Positions 16,180 through 27,645 of a DNA stretch of 46,212 nucleotides are shown here, piece after piece. Every line of letters begins with the position of its first letter. The first letter of the stretch is position 1. The stretch lies in the NCBI RefSeq assembly GCF_001152565.1, contig NZ_CQAZ01000037.1:1-46212 (forward strand), written 5' to 3'. Under the pieces are notes generated by a model. The model worked only from the letters and a program-made list of their open reading frames with translations. It made no database searches and had not been told where the DNA came from. The translations under genes were made by a program, and so were the position numbers. This DNA is from Yersinia pekkanenii. GTDB taxonomy: Bacteria > Pseudomonadota > Gammaproteobacteria > Enterobacterales > Enterobacteriaceae.

Positions 16180-17892
16180 ATGAATCAATCCAATGATGAA
16201 AAAATGCAAACCTTGCTGAATCAATTACAGCAGATTGTAGGGGTGCACTACTTGCTAACCGGCGAACGGCAAACTGAGCGTTATCGTACTGGTTTCCGTT
16301 CTGGCGCAGGAGCCGCCCTCGCAGTGGTGTTCCCTTCAACCTTATGGCAACAATGGCAATTGCTGCAAGCCTGTGTAGCCGCCGATACCATTGTTATCAT
16401 GCAGGCAGCAAATACCGGACTAACTGAAGGTTCAACACCCAGTGGTAATGATTACGACCGCCCAATTGTTATATTGAATACTTTGCGTCTTAATCAAATC
16501 CAGTTACTGGATGATGGAAAACAAGTCATTGGTTTTCCTGGTAGTACCCTGAATCAACTAGAGAAGCGCCTCAAACCTTATGATCGTGAACCCCATTCAG
16601 TAATAGGATCATCTTGCATCGGCGCTTCGGTGGTCGGCGGTATTTGTAATAACTCGGGAGGATCATTGGTTCAACGAGGCCCAGCGTACACCGAAATGGC
16701 ACTGTACGCACAAATTGATGAACAAGGTGAATTGCAATTAATTAATCATTTAGGGATTAACTTAGGCAATACACCAGAAGAGATTTTGCAACGGCTCGAA
16801 AGAAGTGAATATCGCGCCAGTGATATTGAACAGGACGGGCAACAAACCTCAGACCATGAATATGCCACACGAGTGAGGGATATTGATGCACCCACCCCTT
16901 CTCGTTTTAATGCCGATCCAAGACGATTATTTGAAGCCTCTGGATGTGCCGGTAAATTGGCTGTATTTGCCGTACGGTTGGATACCTTTCCTTGCGAAAA
17001 ACAGCAGCAAGTCTTTTATATCGGTACCAACCAGACGGAAGTATTGACAAGATTACGTCGGGCGATTTTGCGGGACTTTAAGAATTTACCGGTTGCCGGT
17101 GAATACATGCATCGTGATATTTTTGATATTGCCGAAGTGTACGGCAAAGATACATTTGTCATGATCAACAGTATGGGCACCAATAATATGCCCCGATTTT
17201 TTACCATAAAAGGCAAAATTGATGCTCGCCTTAGTAAAGTTCCTTTTCTAATCGACCATTTAACGGATCGAGTCATGCAAGGCTTCAGCCAAATCCTCCC
17301 CAGCCATTTACCTAAACGCCTTAAAACATACCGTCATCAATACGAGCATCATTTAATGCTGAAAATGTCAGGAGAAGGAATTTCTGAGGCACAGCAATTT
17401 TTGAAAGACTTTTTTGCGACTGCTGAGGGTAACTTTATTACCTGTACTGCTGACGAAGGTAAAAAAGCCTTTTTACACCGCTTTGCTGCGGCAGGTGCTG
17501 CGGTTCGCTACCACGCCGTTCACACTGACAAAGTGGAAGATATCCTGGCACTGGATATTGCCTTACGGCGTAACGAAGAACAGTGGTTTGAGACGTTACC
17601 GGCAGAAATCGATCAATGTCTGGTTGCTAAGCTCTATTATGGTCACTTCCTGTGCCATGTCTTCCATCAGGATTATATCGTGAAAAAAGGTGTCGATACT
17701 CAAGCATTAAAACAAAAAATGCTGACACTGCTGAATGATAAAGGCGCGGAATATCCGGCTGAACACAATGTAGGCCATCTCTATATAGCAAAACCGGCAT
17801 TGAAGAAATTTTACCAACAGATAGACCCGACCAACAGTTTTAATCCGGGGATTGGTAAAACGTCAAAACTTAAATACTGGCAAAAAAAATAA
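16180..17892 (+). CDS. dld: D-lactate dehydrogenase, quinone-dependent
   Basis: This 570-residue FAD flavoprotein oxidises D-lactate to pyruvate and passes electrons to membrane quinones. The FAD-binding PCMH region is visible at about 40-220 with MQAANTGLTEGSTPSGNDYD and SVIGSSCIGASVVGGICNNS. The C-terminal membrane-binding and cap region includes HLYIAKPALKKFYQQIDPTN and ends NPGIGKTSKLKYW. Length agrees with E. coli Dld (571). The ATG at 16180 with GGGAG upstream is preferred over an in-frame ATG at 16156. It may be cAMP-CRP controlled. Confidence 0.95.
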   Translation: MNQSNDEKMQTLLNQLQQIVGVHYLLTGERQTERYRTGFRSGAGAALAVVFPSTLWQQWQLLQACVAADTIVIMQAANTGLTEGSTPSGNDYDRPIVILNTLRLNQIQLLDDGKQVIGFPGSTLNQLEKRLKPYDREPHSVIGSSCIGASVVGGICNNSGGSLVQRGPAYTEMALYAQIDEQGELQLINHLGINLGNTPEEILQRLERSEYRASDIEQDGQQTSDHEYATRVRDIDAPTPSRFNADPRRLFEASGCAGKLAVFAVRLDTFPCEKQQQVFYIGTNQTEVLTRLRRAILRDFKNLPVAGEYMHRDIFDIAEVYGKDTFVMINSMGTNNMPRFFTIKGKIDARLSKVPFLIDHLTDRVMQGFSQILPSHLPKRLKTYRHQYEHHLMLKMSGEGISEAQQFLKDFFATAEGNFITCTADEGKKAFLHRFAAAGAAVRYHAVHTDKVEDILALDIALRRNEEQWFETLPAEIDQCLVAKLYYGHFLCHVFHQDYIVKKGVDTQALKQKMLTLLNDKGAEYPAEHNVGHLYIAKPALKKFYQQIDPTNSFNPGIGKTSKLKYWQKK

Positions 17893-17938
17893 CGGACCGA
17901 AAATAAGGCGACGACGATTGAACAAGATAAGGCATTAT

Positions 17939-17970
17939 CTGAATTCCGGTCAGCTATCGCCGGAATTCAG
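17939..17970. terminator. Bidirectional stem-loop between dld and pbpG
   Basis: CTGAATTCCGG and CCGGAATTCAG form a perfect 11-base stem with a ten-base loop between two convergent genes. The T-run after it is poor, so it may act mainly as an RNA-stabilising structure. Confidence 0.55.
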
Positions 17971-17994
17971 CCCTTCAACCACCGTTAGCTATAC

Positions 17995-18930
17995 TTATTC
18001 TGACACCTGAGCTAAACGCCCTTGAGCATCTTTTTGCTGACGATAACTTTTCGCAGCCCCTGGTATCGGTGCTGCCTTGCCGGTCTCCATCCAACTGCGC
18101 AGACGATTTGCATCGGCAAAATGCGTATATTTGCCAAACGCATCTAATACCACCAGTGCGACAGGACGATTACCAATGACGGTACGCATTGCCAAACAGT
18201 GTCCGGCCTGATTAGTGAAACCGGTTTTAGTTAACTGGATATTCCACTTGTCGTTATAAACCAAATGGTTAGTGTTACGGAACGGCAGTGTGTAATTAGG
18301 GTCACGGAAAGTGGCCATTTTCTCTGTCGTGGTGCTTAACTGACCAATCAATGGATACTGCTTGGTCGCTATCAACAACTTAGTCAAATCGCGCGCCGTC
18401 GATACATTATCAATCGACAGGCCGGTGGGTTCGACATAACGGGTTTTCGTCATTCCCAAAGATTTAGCTTTGGCGTTCATTGCGTTAATAAATGCGTTAT
18501 ATCCACCTGGATAGTGATGAGCCAGACTGGCTGCCGCCCGGTTTTCCGACGACATCAATGCCAGCAGCAACATATCTTTACGGCTGATCTCACTGTTTAC
18601 CCGTACCCGAGAAAATACCCCTTTCATTTCTTTAGTTTGATGAATGTCTACTGAGATAATTTCATCAAGAGGTAATCTGGCATCCAATACCACCATTGCG
18701 GTCATCAACTTGGTTATTGAAGCAATGGGTACCACTTCATCCGCATTGTTGGCGTAAATCACTTTATTTGTTTGTAAATCAACAACCATCGCACTGCCGG
18801 ATGCTAGCTCCAAAGGCGCTTTCCCTTTAGTTTCAGCCGTTCCAGCACTGGCAATGGCTAACGGAACAACGTTGATACCGCCAGATAAAAGTAAAAAACT
18901 TATTAGTGCAAAACGGATTTTCACATGCAT
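17995..18930 (-). CDS. pbpG: D-alanyl-D-alanine endopeptidase (PBP7)
   Basis: This 311-residue periplasmic serine peptidase of the S11 family cuts DD-crosslinks in peptidoglycan. The signal peptide covers about 1-28. Active-site motifs are SITK (SxxK, near residue 70), SSEN (SxN, near 127) and KTG in [16 protein letters not shown] near 215. The length is that of PbpG, and the D-Ala-carboxypeptidase C-terminal anchor of DacA types is absent, as expected. The start ATG at 18930 precedes [12 protein letters not shown]. Confidence 0.93.
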   Translation of the reverse strand: MHVKIRFALISFLLLSGGINVVPLAIASAGTAETKGKAPLELASGSAMVVDLQTNKVIYANNADEVVPIASITKLMTAMVVLDARLPLDEIISVDIHQTKEMKGVFSRVRVNSEISRKDMLLLALMSSENRAAASLAHHYPGGYNAFINAMNAKAKSLGMTKTRYVEPTGLSIDNVSTARDLTKLLIATKQYPLIGQLSTTTEKMATFRDPNYTLPFRNTNHLVYNDKWNIQLTKTGFTNQAGHCLAMRTVIGNRPVALVVLDAFGKYTHFADANRLRSWMETGKAAPIPGAAKSYRQQKDAQGRLAQVSE

Positions 18931-19346
18931 ATTCGTCAGCTTAGATAGGTTATCGGGAATAATGGTGGTTGTTCCGGCGCATTATAAATTACAGTAATGC
19001 TCCAAGCACCACACATTTTTCAAATGATTGTTACAAAGAATAAAGCTGTCTAATCACTCTTCAGTAGTAAACATTTTTCAACGAAAAATGCGCTGATAGT
19101 CATTACCAGGATTATGTTGAAAAACAATGATTTTTTGTAAAACACTCACTATGTTATGACTGAGGTGCCTTCACTACGATAATTCAATTTTGGTGGTTTT
19201 CCCAGAATGCGGTTTTAATTAATGCCAATATTAGTGTATTAATCTAAACAGAATATCAATAATGATAAAAAAACACCTGATGGTTTAATTATTGCCCTAT
19301 AATTGCCAGCATAAATTTTAAGTATAATTGATTCACAGGTATTAAT
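18931..19346. other. Intergenic region upstream of pbpG
   Basis: About 415 AT-rich bases lie between pbpG and a small plus-strand gene. It should contain the pbpG promoter and the promoter of the small gene. I saw no recognisable RNA, repeat or conserved frame. Confidence 0.5.
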
Positions 19347-19523
19347 ATGGGAACAACAATTTTTGGTATTCTCTTTGGTGTATTTTTGATAGCAGCAGGT
19401 TTAGCTGATATTCACGATGAAAATCTGGCATCACTGACATTTTGGGTCGATGCGTTGCTCGTCCTTGTGGGTGCCATCTTCCTGTTGGGTATAGCAAAAT
19501 TTATCGGGCGTAAGAAGAAATAG
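19347..19523 (+). CDS. Small predicted membrane protein, 58 residues
   Basis: An ATG at 19347, with AGG about eight bases upstream, opens a frame of 58 residues ending in TAG. It begins MGTTIFGILFGVFLIAAGLA, has a short polar loop DIHDENLAS, then WVDALLVLVGAIFLLGIAKF and a basic end GRKKK. Two membrane-spanning helices and a positive tail fit a small inner-membrane protein. No family was recognised. It sits between pbpG and dusC. Confidence 0.6.
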   Translation: MGTTIFGILFGVFLIAAGLADIHDENLASLTFWVDALLVLVGAIFLLGIAKFIGRKKK

Positions 19524-19658
19524 CCGGGTGATATTTTATCCCGTAATACTCTCATTAATTTACCGTGGGTAATATTGGAGCAATATCCTGATCGCTTTTC
19601 GCCAATAAACCGACTGTGTTATGTTGATCTGGAGGGAGTGCCAGAAAATACTTAAAAA

Positions 19659-20591
19659 TCAAATACGTTGAATCGCCAGCGCAATATCTTTTGATGTTTT
19701 TAACCCACGGATTTCGCTGAATAAATCTGTAGCTTCAATATATTCTTTACGTAGATAACCTAACCACTGTTTTATTCGCGCCACATGATATAACCCCGTA
19801 TCACCCTGTTTTTGTAACTGCACGTATTTTTGCAGCAGTTTTACCACTTCCGGCCACGGCATTCGCGGTTCGTTATACTTCACAACTCGGCTCAGATTTG
19901 GCACATTTAGCGCACCACGGCCTAGCATCACGGCATCACAGCCGGTGACCTTCATGCATTCCTGCGCACTTTGATAATCCCAAATCTCACCGTTGGCGAT
20001 CACCGGGATGCTTAGCCGCTGACGGATCTCGCCAATCGCCTGCCAGTTAATGCGCTCGGCTTGATAACCATCTTCTTTAGTCCGGCCATGTACCGCTAAT
20101 TCAGTTGCACCTGCTTGTTGCACCGCATCGGCAATTTCAAACTGGTGGTCACCAGAATCCCAACCTAAGCGGATTTTGACTGTGACCGGTAAATGCACAG
20201 GCACGGCTTCACGCATCGCTTTTGCACCCTGATAAATCAGTTCAGGATCTTTCAGCAAGGTGGCACCGCCGCCGCTGCCATTAACTAACTTGGAGGGGCA
20301 GCCGCAGTTTAAATCCACGCCATAGGAGCCAAGTTCTACCGCACGGGCAGCATTTTCTGCCAGCCATTGTGGATATTGGCCTAATAATTGGATACGTACC
20401 CGCGTGCCGGACTGAGTACGGCTTTGATGGTGTAATTCAGGACACAGCCGATAGAAGGATTTTGCAGGCAATAGCTGATCGACCACCCGTAAAAACTCAG
20501 TGATACAAAGGTCATAATCATTCACTTCGCTGAGTAATTCGCGCACCAGTGAATCTAGTACACCTTCCATCGGTGCCAGTATTACCCGCAT
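19659..20591 (-). CDS. dusC: tRNA-dihydrouridine(16) synthase DusC
   Basis: This 310-residue flavoenzyme reduces uridine 16 in tRNA using FMN. The barrel starts [13 protein letters not shown]. The catalytic cysteine region reads [20 protein letters not shown] near residues 93-112, and FMN phosphate-binding text [13 protein letters not shown] and [12 protein letters not shown] follows. The CITEFLRV segment near residue 28 and the overall length suit DusC rather than DusA or DusB. It is a single gene with a short AT-rich leader. Confidence 0.92.
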   Translation of the reverse strand: MRVILAPMEGVLDSLVRELLSEVNDYDLCITEFLRVVDQLLPAKSFYRLCPELHHQSRTQSGTRVRIQLLGQYPQWLAENAARAVELGSYGVDLNCGCPSKLVNGSGGGATLLKDPELIYQGAKAMREAVPVHLPVTVKIRLGWDSGDHQFEIADAVQQAGATELAVHGRTKEDGYQAERINWQAIGEIRQRLSIPVIANGEIWDYQSAQECMKVTGCDAVMLGRGALNVPNLSRVVKYNEPRMPWPEVVKLLQKYVQLQKQGDTGLYHVARIKQWLGYLRKEYIEATDLFSEIRGLKTSKDIALAIQRI

Positions 20592-20748
20592 GCTAATTAC
20601 CTTGATCCATTATCCATACCATCACACTTACCTGCCCTCTGATTGCAAATCTCACACAGTATAACCGTAAAAAAGACCGGCAATAATACGGGGGGATCGG
20701 GGCATAAAACAAGGAATAACCCTGTAACTGCACCGATTTAGATGAAAA

Positions 20749-20772
20749 AAAACCGCCTCAAAGAAGCGGTTT
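20749..20772 (-). terminator. Rho-independent terminator of rhlE
   Basis: The minus-strand AACCGC...GCGGTT hairpin (extended to about nine pairs with one wobble) is followed by TTTTTTTTC. It lies about 25 bases after the rhlE stop and has a clear T-run. Confidence 0.85.
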
Positions 20773-20795
20773 CATCGGCGAATAGTGTTTACAGC

Positions 20796-22157
20796 TTATT
20801 CACTGGGTTTACTGCTACGACCACGTGAAGCTGGCCCCGCCGGACGACGTTGACCATCAGCCTGACTGCGTGGACGGCTGTTACGACTGTCGCCGCGACC
20901 TGCTGCACCGCCACCACTGTTCTGTGGACGGCCTGCACTACTACCACCACGGCCCATTCCAGGACGTTGCGCGCCACGACCCTGACGGCCATTTTGAATC
21001 GGATCAGCTTTAATGCTGGGGTCCGGTTCATAACCCTCCAGCGCGATGCGCGGAATTTCACGTTTCAGCAAACGTTCGATATCACGCAGCAGTTTGTGTT
21101 CATCAACGCAAACCAGTGAAATCGCTTCGCCAGTACGTTCCGCGCGGCCAGTACGGCCAATACGGTGCACGTAATCTTCTGGTACGTTCGGCAGCTCATA
21201 GTTAACCACATGGGGTAACTGGTCGATATCCAGTCCACGAGCGGCAATATCAGTTGCCACCAGCACCCGGACTTTACCGTCTTTAAAATCAGCCAGTGCA
21301 CGAGTACGCGCTCCCTGGCTCTTATTACCGTGAATTGCGGCTGCAGTAATACCGTCTTTATTCAGTTGTTCGGCCAAATGGTTAGCGCCGTGTTTGGTGC
21401 GGTTAAACACCAATACTTGCTGCCAATTACCTTCGCCAATCATCTGAGACAGCAATTCACGTTTGCGGTTTTTATCCACAAAATGAACGCTTTGCGTAAT
21501 TTGTTCGGAAGCCGTATTACGGCGAGCCACTTCAACTGAAGCTGGATTGTTCAGCAGTTTGCTGGCCAAACCTTTGATCTCATCAGAGAAGGTCGCGGAG
21601 AACAGCAGGTTCTGGCGCTTAGCAGGCAGTTTTGACAATACACGACGGATATCGTGAATAAAGCCCATATCCAACATGCGGTCGGCTTCATCCAATACCA
21701 AAATTTCAATCTTGGACAGATCAACCGCGTGCTGATGTTCCAGATCCAGTAAACGGCCAGGGGTAGCGACCAAAATATCGACACCACCACGCAATTTCAT
21801 CATCTGTGGGTTAATGCTAACGCCACCAAATACCACCAGCGAACGTAGCTTCAGGTACTTGCTGTAGCTCTGTACGCTTTCATCAATCTGCGCAGCCAGT
21901 TCACGGGTCGGGGTTAAAATCAACGCCCGTACCGGGCGACGGCCTTTAATTGGCTGTTGATCCTGACTCAGCAGTTGCAACAGCGGTAAGGTGAAACCCG
22001 CGGTTTTACCGGTACCGGTTTGCGCACTGGCCATTAAATCACGGCCTTCCAGTACCACAGGGATTGCCTGACGTTGGATCGGTGTCGGCACAAGGTAGCC
22101 CTGCTCTTCAACAGCACGCAGGATGTCGGCATTTAAGCCGAGAGAATCAAATGACAT
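20796..22157 (-). CDS. rhlE: ATP-dependent RNA helicase RhlE
   Basis: This 453-residue DEAD-box helicase shows all main motifs: Q motif [15 protein letters not shown], motif I AQTGTGKT, motif II DEAD, motif III SAT and motif [10 protein letters not shown]. The C-terminal tail after about residue 380 is rich in G, R, S and P (for example [16 protein letters not shown]), an RNA-binding, disordered tail typical of RhlE. I take the ATG at 22157 (MSFDSLGLN); an in-frame upstream ATG at 22214 lacks a ribosome site. The gene is divergent from ybhG, as in E. coli apart from the missing cecR. Confidence 0.94.
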   Translation of the reverse strand: MSFDSLGLNADILRAVEEQGYLVPTPIQRQAIPVVLEGRDLMASAQTGTGKTAGFTLPLLQLLSQDQQPIKGRRPVRALILTPTRELAAQIDESVQSYSKYLKLRSLVVFGGVSINPQMMKLRGGVDILVATPGRLLDLEHQHAVDLSKIEILVLDEADRMLDMGFIHDIRRVLSKLPAKRQNLLFSATFSDEIKGLASKLLNNPASVEVARRNTASEQITQSVHFVDKNRKRELLSQMIGEGNWQQVLVFNRTKHGANHLAEQLNKDGITAAAIHGNKSQGARTRALADFKDGKVRVLVATDIAARGLDIDQLPHVVNYELPNVPEDYVHRIGRTGRAERTGEAISLVCVDEHKLLRDIERLLKREIPRIALEGYEPDPSIKADPIQNGRQGRGAQRPGMGRGGSSAGRPQNSGGGAAGRGDSRNSRPRSQADGQRRPAGPASRGRSSKPSE

Positions 22158-22513
22158 ATTACAAGAAGCTCCAGATCTCCCCAATCCTGGCGATAACGTC
22201 AGGTGCAGTTTCAAGGGAAGATTATCAGACGAGGCATGAATTGAGGCATTACCACGAGGATTGGCACAAACTGCAGTGCACCATTACCGTTGATTGTAAC
22301 AGATGTTTAGCAAGAAAAGGGATATTTACACGTTTCTTAAGATTTTTAGTAACAGAAACCTTAACGAAATTGATTTATTGCTTATCATTAACGTTCTTCG
22401 CCTCATAAATATCGGGCTTTCATAGCCGATTGCTTTACATATTTATCAGTACTGTCATTGTTGTTATAAAATCTAATGGTGGTAGTAAAAATCAGTAGCA
22501 GATAGGGAGCATT
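22158..22513. other. rhlE-ybhG intergenic region without cecR
   Basis: About 356 bases between divergent genes, where E. coli has the TetR-type regulator gene cecR (ybiH). No helix-turn-helix protein or its remains can be read here on either strand. TATAAAAT near 22464-22471 could be a -10 for ybhG. Confidence 0.6.
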
Positions 22514-23500
22514 ATGAATCGCAAGAAGATTATAGTGGCCATTGTCATGGTCGCCCTGCTGGCGGCGATAGGTTACGGGTGGAATTATTACCGTCAACAA
22601 CAAGACGCGTCATTGACGTTGTACGGGAATGTGGATATTCGCACGGTGAATCTGGGCTTCCGGGTTGGCGGTCGTCTGGCCTCTCTGGCGGTCGATGAAG
22701 GGGATAAAATCCAACCGGGGCAAACGCTGGGAAAACTGGATGATGGCCCGTATCTCAATGCACTTAAACAGGCTCAAGCCAATGTGCAAAGTGCACAAGC
22801 ACAGTTGGCGTTACTGAAAGCAGGATATCGGGACGAAGAAATTGCACAGGTAAAATCTGAAGTCTCTCAGCGAGAAGCCGCATTTAATTATGCCGACAGC
22901 TTCCTGAAACGGCAACAAGGGCTGTGGGCCAGCAAAGCCACATCAGCAAACGAGCTGGAGAACGCCCGTACCGCACGTAATCAGGCACAGGCTAATCTAC
23001 AAGCGTCGAAAGATAAACTCGCACAATATCTGAGCGGCAACCGCCCACAGGAAATTGCTCAGGCTGAAGCGAAGCTGGCCCAGAGTGAAGCCGAACTGGC
23101 GCAAGCCCAGCTCAATCTGCAAGATACCACCCTACTCGCTCCATCAGCCGGTACTGTGCTGACCCGCGCGGTTGAACCGGGGACAATTTTATCCGCCAGT
23201 AATACCGTATTTACGCTGTCACTGACCGATCCAGTTTGGGTAAGAGCCTATGTCAGTGAGCCTCATTTGGATCAGGCCATCCCCGGTACGGAGGTTGAAG
23301 TCTTCACCGATGGCCGCCCGGACAAGCCTTATCACGGTAAAATAGGTTTTGTCTCACCGACGGCTGAATTCACCCCTAAAAGTGTGGAAACTCCGGACCT
23401 ACGTACCGATCTGGTTTATCGCTTGCGCATTATCATCACAGATGCTGATCAGTCGCTACGACAAGGTATGCCGGTTACCGTCCGTTTTGCACAACCTTAA
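22514..23500 (+). CDS. ybhG: HlyD-type membrane fusion protein YbhG
   Basis: This 328-residue periplasmic adaptor is anchored by residues 7-26 ([20 protein letters not shown]). A lipoyl/barrel-hybrid domain ([20 protein letters not shown]) follows. A long coiled-coil hairpin then spans about 75-200, with repeated [17 protein letters not shown]-like heptads, and a beta-barrel ends near 320. It links the YbhFSR ABC exporter to an outer-membrane channel. GGGAGC precedes the ATG. It leads the ybhG-F-S-R operon. Confidence 0.92.
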   Translation: MNRKKIIVAIVMVALLAAIGYGWNYYRQQQDASLTLYGNVDIRTVNLGFRVGGRLASLAVDEGDKIQPGQTLGKLDDGPYLNALKQAQANVQSAQAQLALLKAGYRDEEIAQVKSEVSQREAAFNYADSFLKRQQGLWASKATSANELENARTARNQAQANLQASKDKLAQYLSGNRPQEIAQAEAKLAQSEAELAQAQLNLQDTTLLAPSAGTVLTRAVEPGTILSASNTVFTLSLTDPVWVRAYVSEPHLDQAIPGTEVEVFTDGRPDKPYHGKIGFVSPTAEFTPKSVETPDLRTDLVYRLRIIITDADQSLRQGMPVTVRFAQP

Positions 23501-23513
23501 GGTGGCATGAGCT

Positions 23514-25265
23514 ATGAATGGGATCCAGCACCTTATTACACTGGATGGCGTTGAAAAACGCTTCCCCGGATTGGTCAGTCCCGCAGTTGCCAGCCTGACG
23601 ACCGAGATCCGCAGTGGCGCAGTCACGGGGTTGGTCGGGCCGGACGGTGCCGGTAAAACGACCTTGCTGCGTATGCTGGCTGGGTTGCTAAAACCCAGTC
23701 AAGGCAAGATAACGGTGGTCGGGCTGGACCCGTTGGAAAACGATCGCCAGTTACATTCCATTCTCGGATATATGCCGCAGAAGTTTGGTTTATATGAAGA
23801 TCTTACGGTGATGGAGAACCTGATACTGTATGCCGATCTGCGTGGTGTCACCGGTGAACTGCGCCGCCAGACTTTTGAGCGCCTGCTGACGTTTACCGAT
23901 TTGACCCGCTTTACAAAACGGTTAGCGGGTAAGCTATCCGGTGGGATGAAACAGAAGCTGGGATTGGCCTGCACCTTGGTCGGTCAGCCAAAAGTCCTAT
24001 TGCTGGATGAGCCGGGGGTGGGCGTTGATCCTATTTCTCGCCGCGAGTTATGGCAGATGGTTCACGAGCTGGCGAGTGATGGCATGCTCATCCTGTGGAG
24101 TACCTCATATCTGGATGAGGCCGAGCAATGCCGCGAAGTATTACTGCTTAATGAAGGGAAATTACTGTATAACGGCGCGCCACAGAACCTAACACAACGG
24201 ATGAGTGGCCGGACAATTTTGGTCGCAGCTCAGACCGGAACCCATCGAAAACTGCTACAACATGCCCTGACATTACCGCAAGTCAGTGATGGGGTCATTC
24301 AAGGGAAATATGTGCGGCTGATCCTCAAGCCGGATGTCGAACACAGTCAAATACTGTCACAGCTAAATCAACCCAATGCAGAGATAATGGAGGCCGAGCC
24401 GCGCTTTGAAGACGCCTTTATCGATTTGCTGGGCGGCGGCCCCGCCAGTGAGTCGGCACTCGCGAAAATCATGCCTCAAGTTGCCGGCAACCATGATGAA
24501 ACGGTTATTGAAGCGCAAGAATTAACCAAAAAATTTGGTGATTTTGCCGCAACTGACCATGTCAATTTTAAGGTGAAACGCGGTGAGATATTTGGCTTGC
24601 TCGGGCCGAACGGTGCCGGTAAATCGACCACCTTTAAAATGATGTGTGGCTTGCTGGTACCAAGCGGGGGTAAGGCGTTGGTACTGGGGATGGATCTAAA
24701 AACCAGTTCGGGTAAAGCACGGCAACATTTGGGTTATATGGCGCAGAAATTCTCGCTGTACGGTAATCTGACCGTTGAACAAAATCTGAAGTTTTTCTCC
24801 GGTGTTTATGGCCTGCAAGGTAAAATACAGCGCGACAAAATAGCAGATATGACCTCAGCCTTTAACTTTACCCCGATCCTCAAACAGACGCCGGATTCCC
24901 TGCCGCTTGGTTTTAAACAACGGCTGGCGCTGGCCTGTGCCTTAATGCATGAGCCGGACATTCTGTTTCTTGATGAGCCGACCTCCGGTGTCGATCCTCT
25001 AACTCGCCGTGAGTTCTGGTTGCATATTAATGGCATGGTAGATAAAGGGGTTACCGTGATGGTGACCACCCATTTTATGGATGAAGCCGAATACTGTGAC
25101 CGTATCGGCCTGGTTTATCGCGGCAAAATTATTGCGGCTGGCACACCGGATGAACTCAAGCAGCAAGTGGCCAGTGATGAAAATCTTAACCCCTCCATGG
25201 AAGAGGCGTTTATCGGGTTGGTTCAGCGCTATGACCAGCAAAATGATAAGGAGCAACAGCCATGA
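23514..25265 (+). CDS. ybhF: ABC exporter ATP-binding protein YbhF (two NBDs)
   Basis: This 583-residue ATPase holds two nucleotide-binding domains in one chain. The first has Walker [10 protein letters not shown], signature [16 protein letters not shown] and Walker [14 protein letters not shown]. The second, from about residue 330, has Walker [10 protein letters not shown], the variant signature [16 protein letters not shown] and Walker [14 protein letters not shown]. The variant second signature is family-normal. It drives the YbhS/YbhR permeases and overlaps ybhS as ATGA. In E. coli the pump is linked to antibiotic and cation efflux. Confidence 0.93.
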   Translation: MNGIQHLITLDGVEKRFPGLVSPAVASLTTEIRSGAVTGLVGPDGAGKTTLLRMLAGLLKPSQGKITVVGLDPLENDRQLHSILGYMPQKFGLYEDLTVMENLILYADLRGVTGELRRQTFERLLTFTDLTRFTKRLAGKLSGGMKQKLGLACTLVGQPKVLLLDEPGVGVDPISRRELWQMVHELASDGMLILWSTSYLDEAEQCREVLLLNEGKLLYNGAPQNLTQRMSGRTILVAAQTGTHRKLLQHALTLPQVSDGVIQGKYVRLILKPDVEHSQILSQLNQPNAEIMEAEPRFEDAFIDLLGGGPASESALAKIMPQVAGNHDETVIEAQELTKKFGDFAATDHVNFKVKRGEIFGLLGPNGAGKSTTFKMMCGLLVPSGGKALVLGMDLKTSSGKARQHLGYMAQKFSLYGNLTVEQNLKFFSGVYGLQGKIQRDKIADMTSAFNFTPILKQTPDSLPLGFKQRLALACALMHEPDILFLDEPTSGVDPLTRREFWLHINGMVDKGVTVMVTTHFMDEAEYCDRIGLVYRGKIIAAGTPDELKQQVASDENLNPSMEEAFIGLVQRYDQQNDKEQQP

Positions 25266-26452
25266 GCGAGTCGCCTCTGTTGCCGGTCAATAAATCGCCG
25301 ACAGATAAGAGTGAAACTTATCATGACACTGGGTTTTCCTGGCGTCGCCTGCGTGCCTTATGTCGTAAAGAAACTCGGCAAATTCTGCGTGACCCGAGTA
25401 GCGGATTGATTGCATTCGTTATCCCACTGCTGCTGCTGTTTATTTTTGGCTATGGCATCAATCTGGACTCCAGCAAACTGCATGTCGGCATTTTAATGGA
25501 ACAACAGAGCAAACCGGCACAGGATCTGGCTAACGCGTTCGCCAGTTCGCCTTATATTTCACCGCAAATCAGTCATGACAGGCAGGCGCTGATCCGGGCC
25601 ATGCAAGCCGGTAAAATTCGCGGGTTAATTGTTATTCCCAATGATTTTTCCGAGCAACTGGCACGGCCAGAGAGCAAAGCGCCGATTCAAGTCATTACTG
25701 ATGGCAGTGAACCTAATACCGCCAACTTTGTACAAGGTTACGCACAGGGTGTGTGGCAAATCTGGCAACAGCAGCAGGCGCAAAATCTGGGGCAAAAAAA
25801 TGATCCACTGATTGAAATTCAAATGCGTTATTGGTTTAACCCCGCCGCCATCAGCCGACACTTTATTATTCCCGGCGCCATTACCATTATCATGACGGTA
25901 ATTGGTGCGATCCTCACCTCGCTGGTGATCGCCCGTGAATGGGAACGCGGCACCATGGAGGCGCTGCTGTCTACTCAGGTCACGCGCAGTGAGTTGCTAT
26001 TGTCGAAACTTATTCCCTATTACGTCCTCGGTATGATTGCCATGATACTGTGCATGGTGGTGTCGGTATTCATTCTTGGTGTGCCTTACCGTGGCTCACT
26101 GGGGATATTATTTGTCATTACCAGTCTATTTTTAGCCAGCACACTGGGGATGGGGCTGCTGATTTCGACTATCACTCGCAATCAGTTCAATGCCGCAATG
26201 ATAGCGTTGAATGCCGCATTCCTGCCGGCAGTAATGCTGTCGGGCTTTATTTTCCAAATTGATAGCATGCCCGCGATTGTCCGCGCAGTGACCTATATCA
26301 TTCCTGCTCGCTATTTTGTCAGTAGCTTACAAACCCTGTTTCTGGCCGGGAATATCGGTACCGTACTGATAATTAATGTGTTGTTCCTGATAGCCTCCGC
26401 TGCCGTGTTTATCGGCCTGACCGCATGGAAAACTCATCGTCGGTTAGATTAA
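25262..26452 (+). CDS. ybhS: ABC-2 type exporter permease YbhS
   Basis: This 396-residue ABC-2 permease has one hydrophobic segment near residues 47-65 ([20 protein letters not shown]), a large periplasmic domain to about 195, then about five membrane helices. The conserved cytoplasmic text [20 protein letters not shown] follows the second helix, as in the DrrB/YadH-type fold. It starts by ATGA overlap with ybhF, pairs with YbhR, and has no damage. Confidence 0.92.
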   Translation: MSESPLLPVNKSPTDKSETYHDTGFSWRRLRALCRKETRQILRDPSSGLIAFVIPLLLLFIFGYGINLDSSKLHVGILMEQQSKPAQDLANAFASSPYISPQISHDRQALIRAMQAGKIRGLIVIPNDFSEQLARPESKAPIQVITDGSEPNTANFVQGYAQGVWQIWQQQQAQNLGQKNDPLIEIQMRYWFNPAAISRHFIIPGAITIIMTVIGAILTSLVIAREWERGTMEALLSTQVTRSELLLSKLIPYYVLGMIAMILCMVVSVFILGVPYRGSLGILFVITSLFLASTLGMGLLISTITRNQFNAAMIALNAAFLPAVMLSGFIFQIDSMPAIVRAVTYIIPARYFVSSLQTLFLAGNIGTVLIINVLFLIASAAVFIGLTAWKTHRRLD

Positions 26453-26468
26453 AGGAAGGGAGTAAAAT

Positions 26469-27575
26469 ATGTTTCATCGCCTTTATACATTGATTATTAA
26501 AGAGTTACAGTCGCTACTACGGGAGCCACAAACCCGTGCGATATTAATTATGCCGGTGATATTGCAAGTAATTTTGTTCCCATTCGCCGCCACATTGGAA
26601 GTAACCAATGCCACTATCGCTATTTACAGTGAAGACAGCGGCAAGGCCTCGGTAGAACTCACCCAACGCTTTGCCAAAGCAGAGGCGTTTTCTCATGTGT
26701 TACTGCTGCACAGCCCGCAAGAGATTCAGCCTGTGATTGATAACCAGAAAGCACTGCTGCTGATCCGCTTCCCGGAACAATTCAGTGCTGATTTGGCGAA
26801 CGGCAAGACCACTCAGCTACAGTTGGTATTAGATGGGCGCAATTCTAACAGCGCCCAGATAGCGGCAAACTATATTCAGCAAATCGTGCAAGACTACCAA
26901 TTAGAATTAACCCACGGCCAGGTCAAACCCAATAACAGCGAGTTAGTGATTAGAAATTGGTATAACCCGAATCTGGACTACAAATGGTTCGTGGTTCCAT
27001 CATTGATTGCGATGATTACGACCATCGGCGTGCTGATTGTGACGTCACTGTCCGTGGCGCGTGAGCGCGAGCAAGGCACACTGGAGCAGCTATTGGTCTC
27101 CCCGCTAACTACCTGGCAGATTTTTATCGGCAAAGCAGTACCAGCACTGATTGTCGCCACCTTCCAGGCCAGTATCGTGTTGTTTATCGGCATCTTTTTT
27201 TACCAAATTCCGTTTGCCGGCTCACTGGCGTTATTTTACGGCACCATGCTGCTTTATGGTTTATCGCTGGTCGGTTTTGGCTTGCTGATTTCATCGTTAT
27301 GTTCCACTCAGCAGCAAGCTTTTATCGGCGTATTTGTGTTTATGATGCCCGCAATCCTGCTTTCTGGTTATGTCTCTCCGGTGGAGAATATGCCAGTCTG
27401 GCTGCAAAATATCACCTGGATCAATCCTATCCGCCACTTTACTGATATCACCAAACAGATTTATCTCAAGGATGCCAGTTTCGATATTATCTGGCACAGT
27501 TTGTGGCCGTTGTTAGTGATAACCGCCACGACGGGGAGTGCGGCCTACGGGATGTTTAGGCGGAGAATAGCCTAA
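26469..27575 (+). CDS. ybhR: ABC-2 type exporter permease YbhR
   Basis: This 368-residue partner of YbhS has the same topology: an N-terminal helix near 22-42, a periplasmic domain, then five helices with [20 protein letters not shown] after the second helix. The ATG follows AGGAAGGGAG. It ends the ybhGFSR operon and converges on ybhL; a miniature repeat and a terminator lie between them. Confidence 0.92.
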   Translation: MFHRLYTLIIKELQSLLREPQTRAILIMPVILQVILFPFAATLEVTNATIAIYSEDSGKASVELTQRFAKAEAFSHVLLLHSPQEIQPVIDNQKALLLIRFPEQFSADLANGKTTQLQLVLDGRNSNSAQIAANYIQQIVQDYQLELTHGQVKPNNSELVIRNWYNPNLDYKWFVVPSLIAMITTIGVLIVTSLSVAREREQGTLEQLLVSPLTTWQIFIGKAVPALIVATFQASIVLFIGIFFYQIPFAGSLALFYGTMLLYGLSLVGFGLLISSLCSTQQQAFIGVFVFMMPAILLSGYVSPVENMPVWLQNITWINPIRHFTDITKQIYLKDASFDIIWHSLWPLLVITATTGSAAYGMFRRRIA

Positions 27576-27625
27576 AGGCGTGAATTGGAATTGAGGGGCG
27601 GAGCCTTAGCCAAAAAAAACAAAAA

Positions 27626-27645
27626 GGGCACCAAACCGGTGCCCT
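27626..27645 (-). terminator. Terminator for ybhL, first copy of a duplicated stem-loop
   Basis: GGGCACC and GGTGCCC pair in a seven-base stem. Read on the minus strand it is followed by TTTTTGTTTTTTTTG, a strong T-run (27611-27625 on the plus strand). An identical 20-base copy sits at 27812-27831, on the other side of the miniature element. Confidence 0.75.

Noticed and set aside
20825-21119. Plus-strand and third-frame open frames across the rhlE C-terminus
   Set aside because: They are shadows of the repetitive, G/R-rich rhlE tail; their translations are low-complexity T, V or H-rich and have no ribosome sites.
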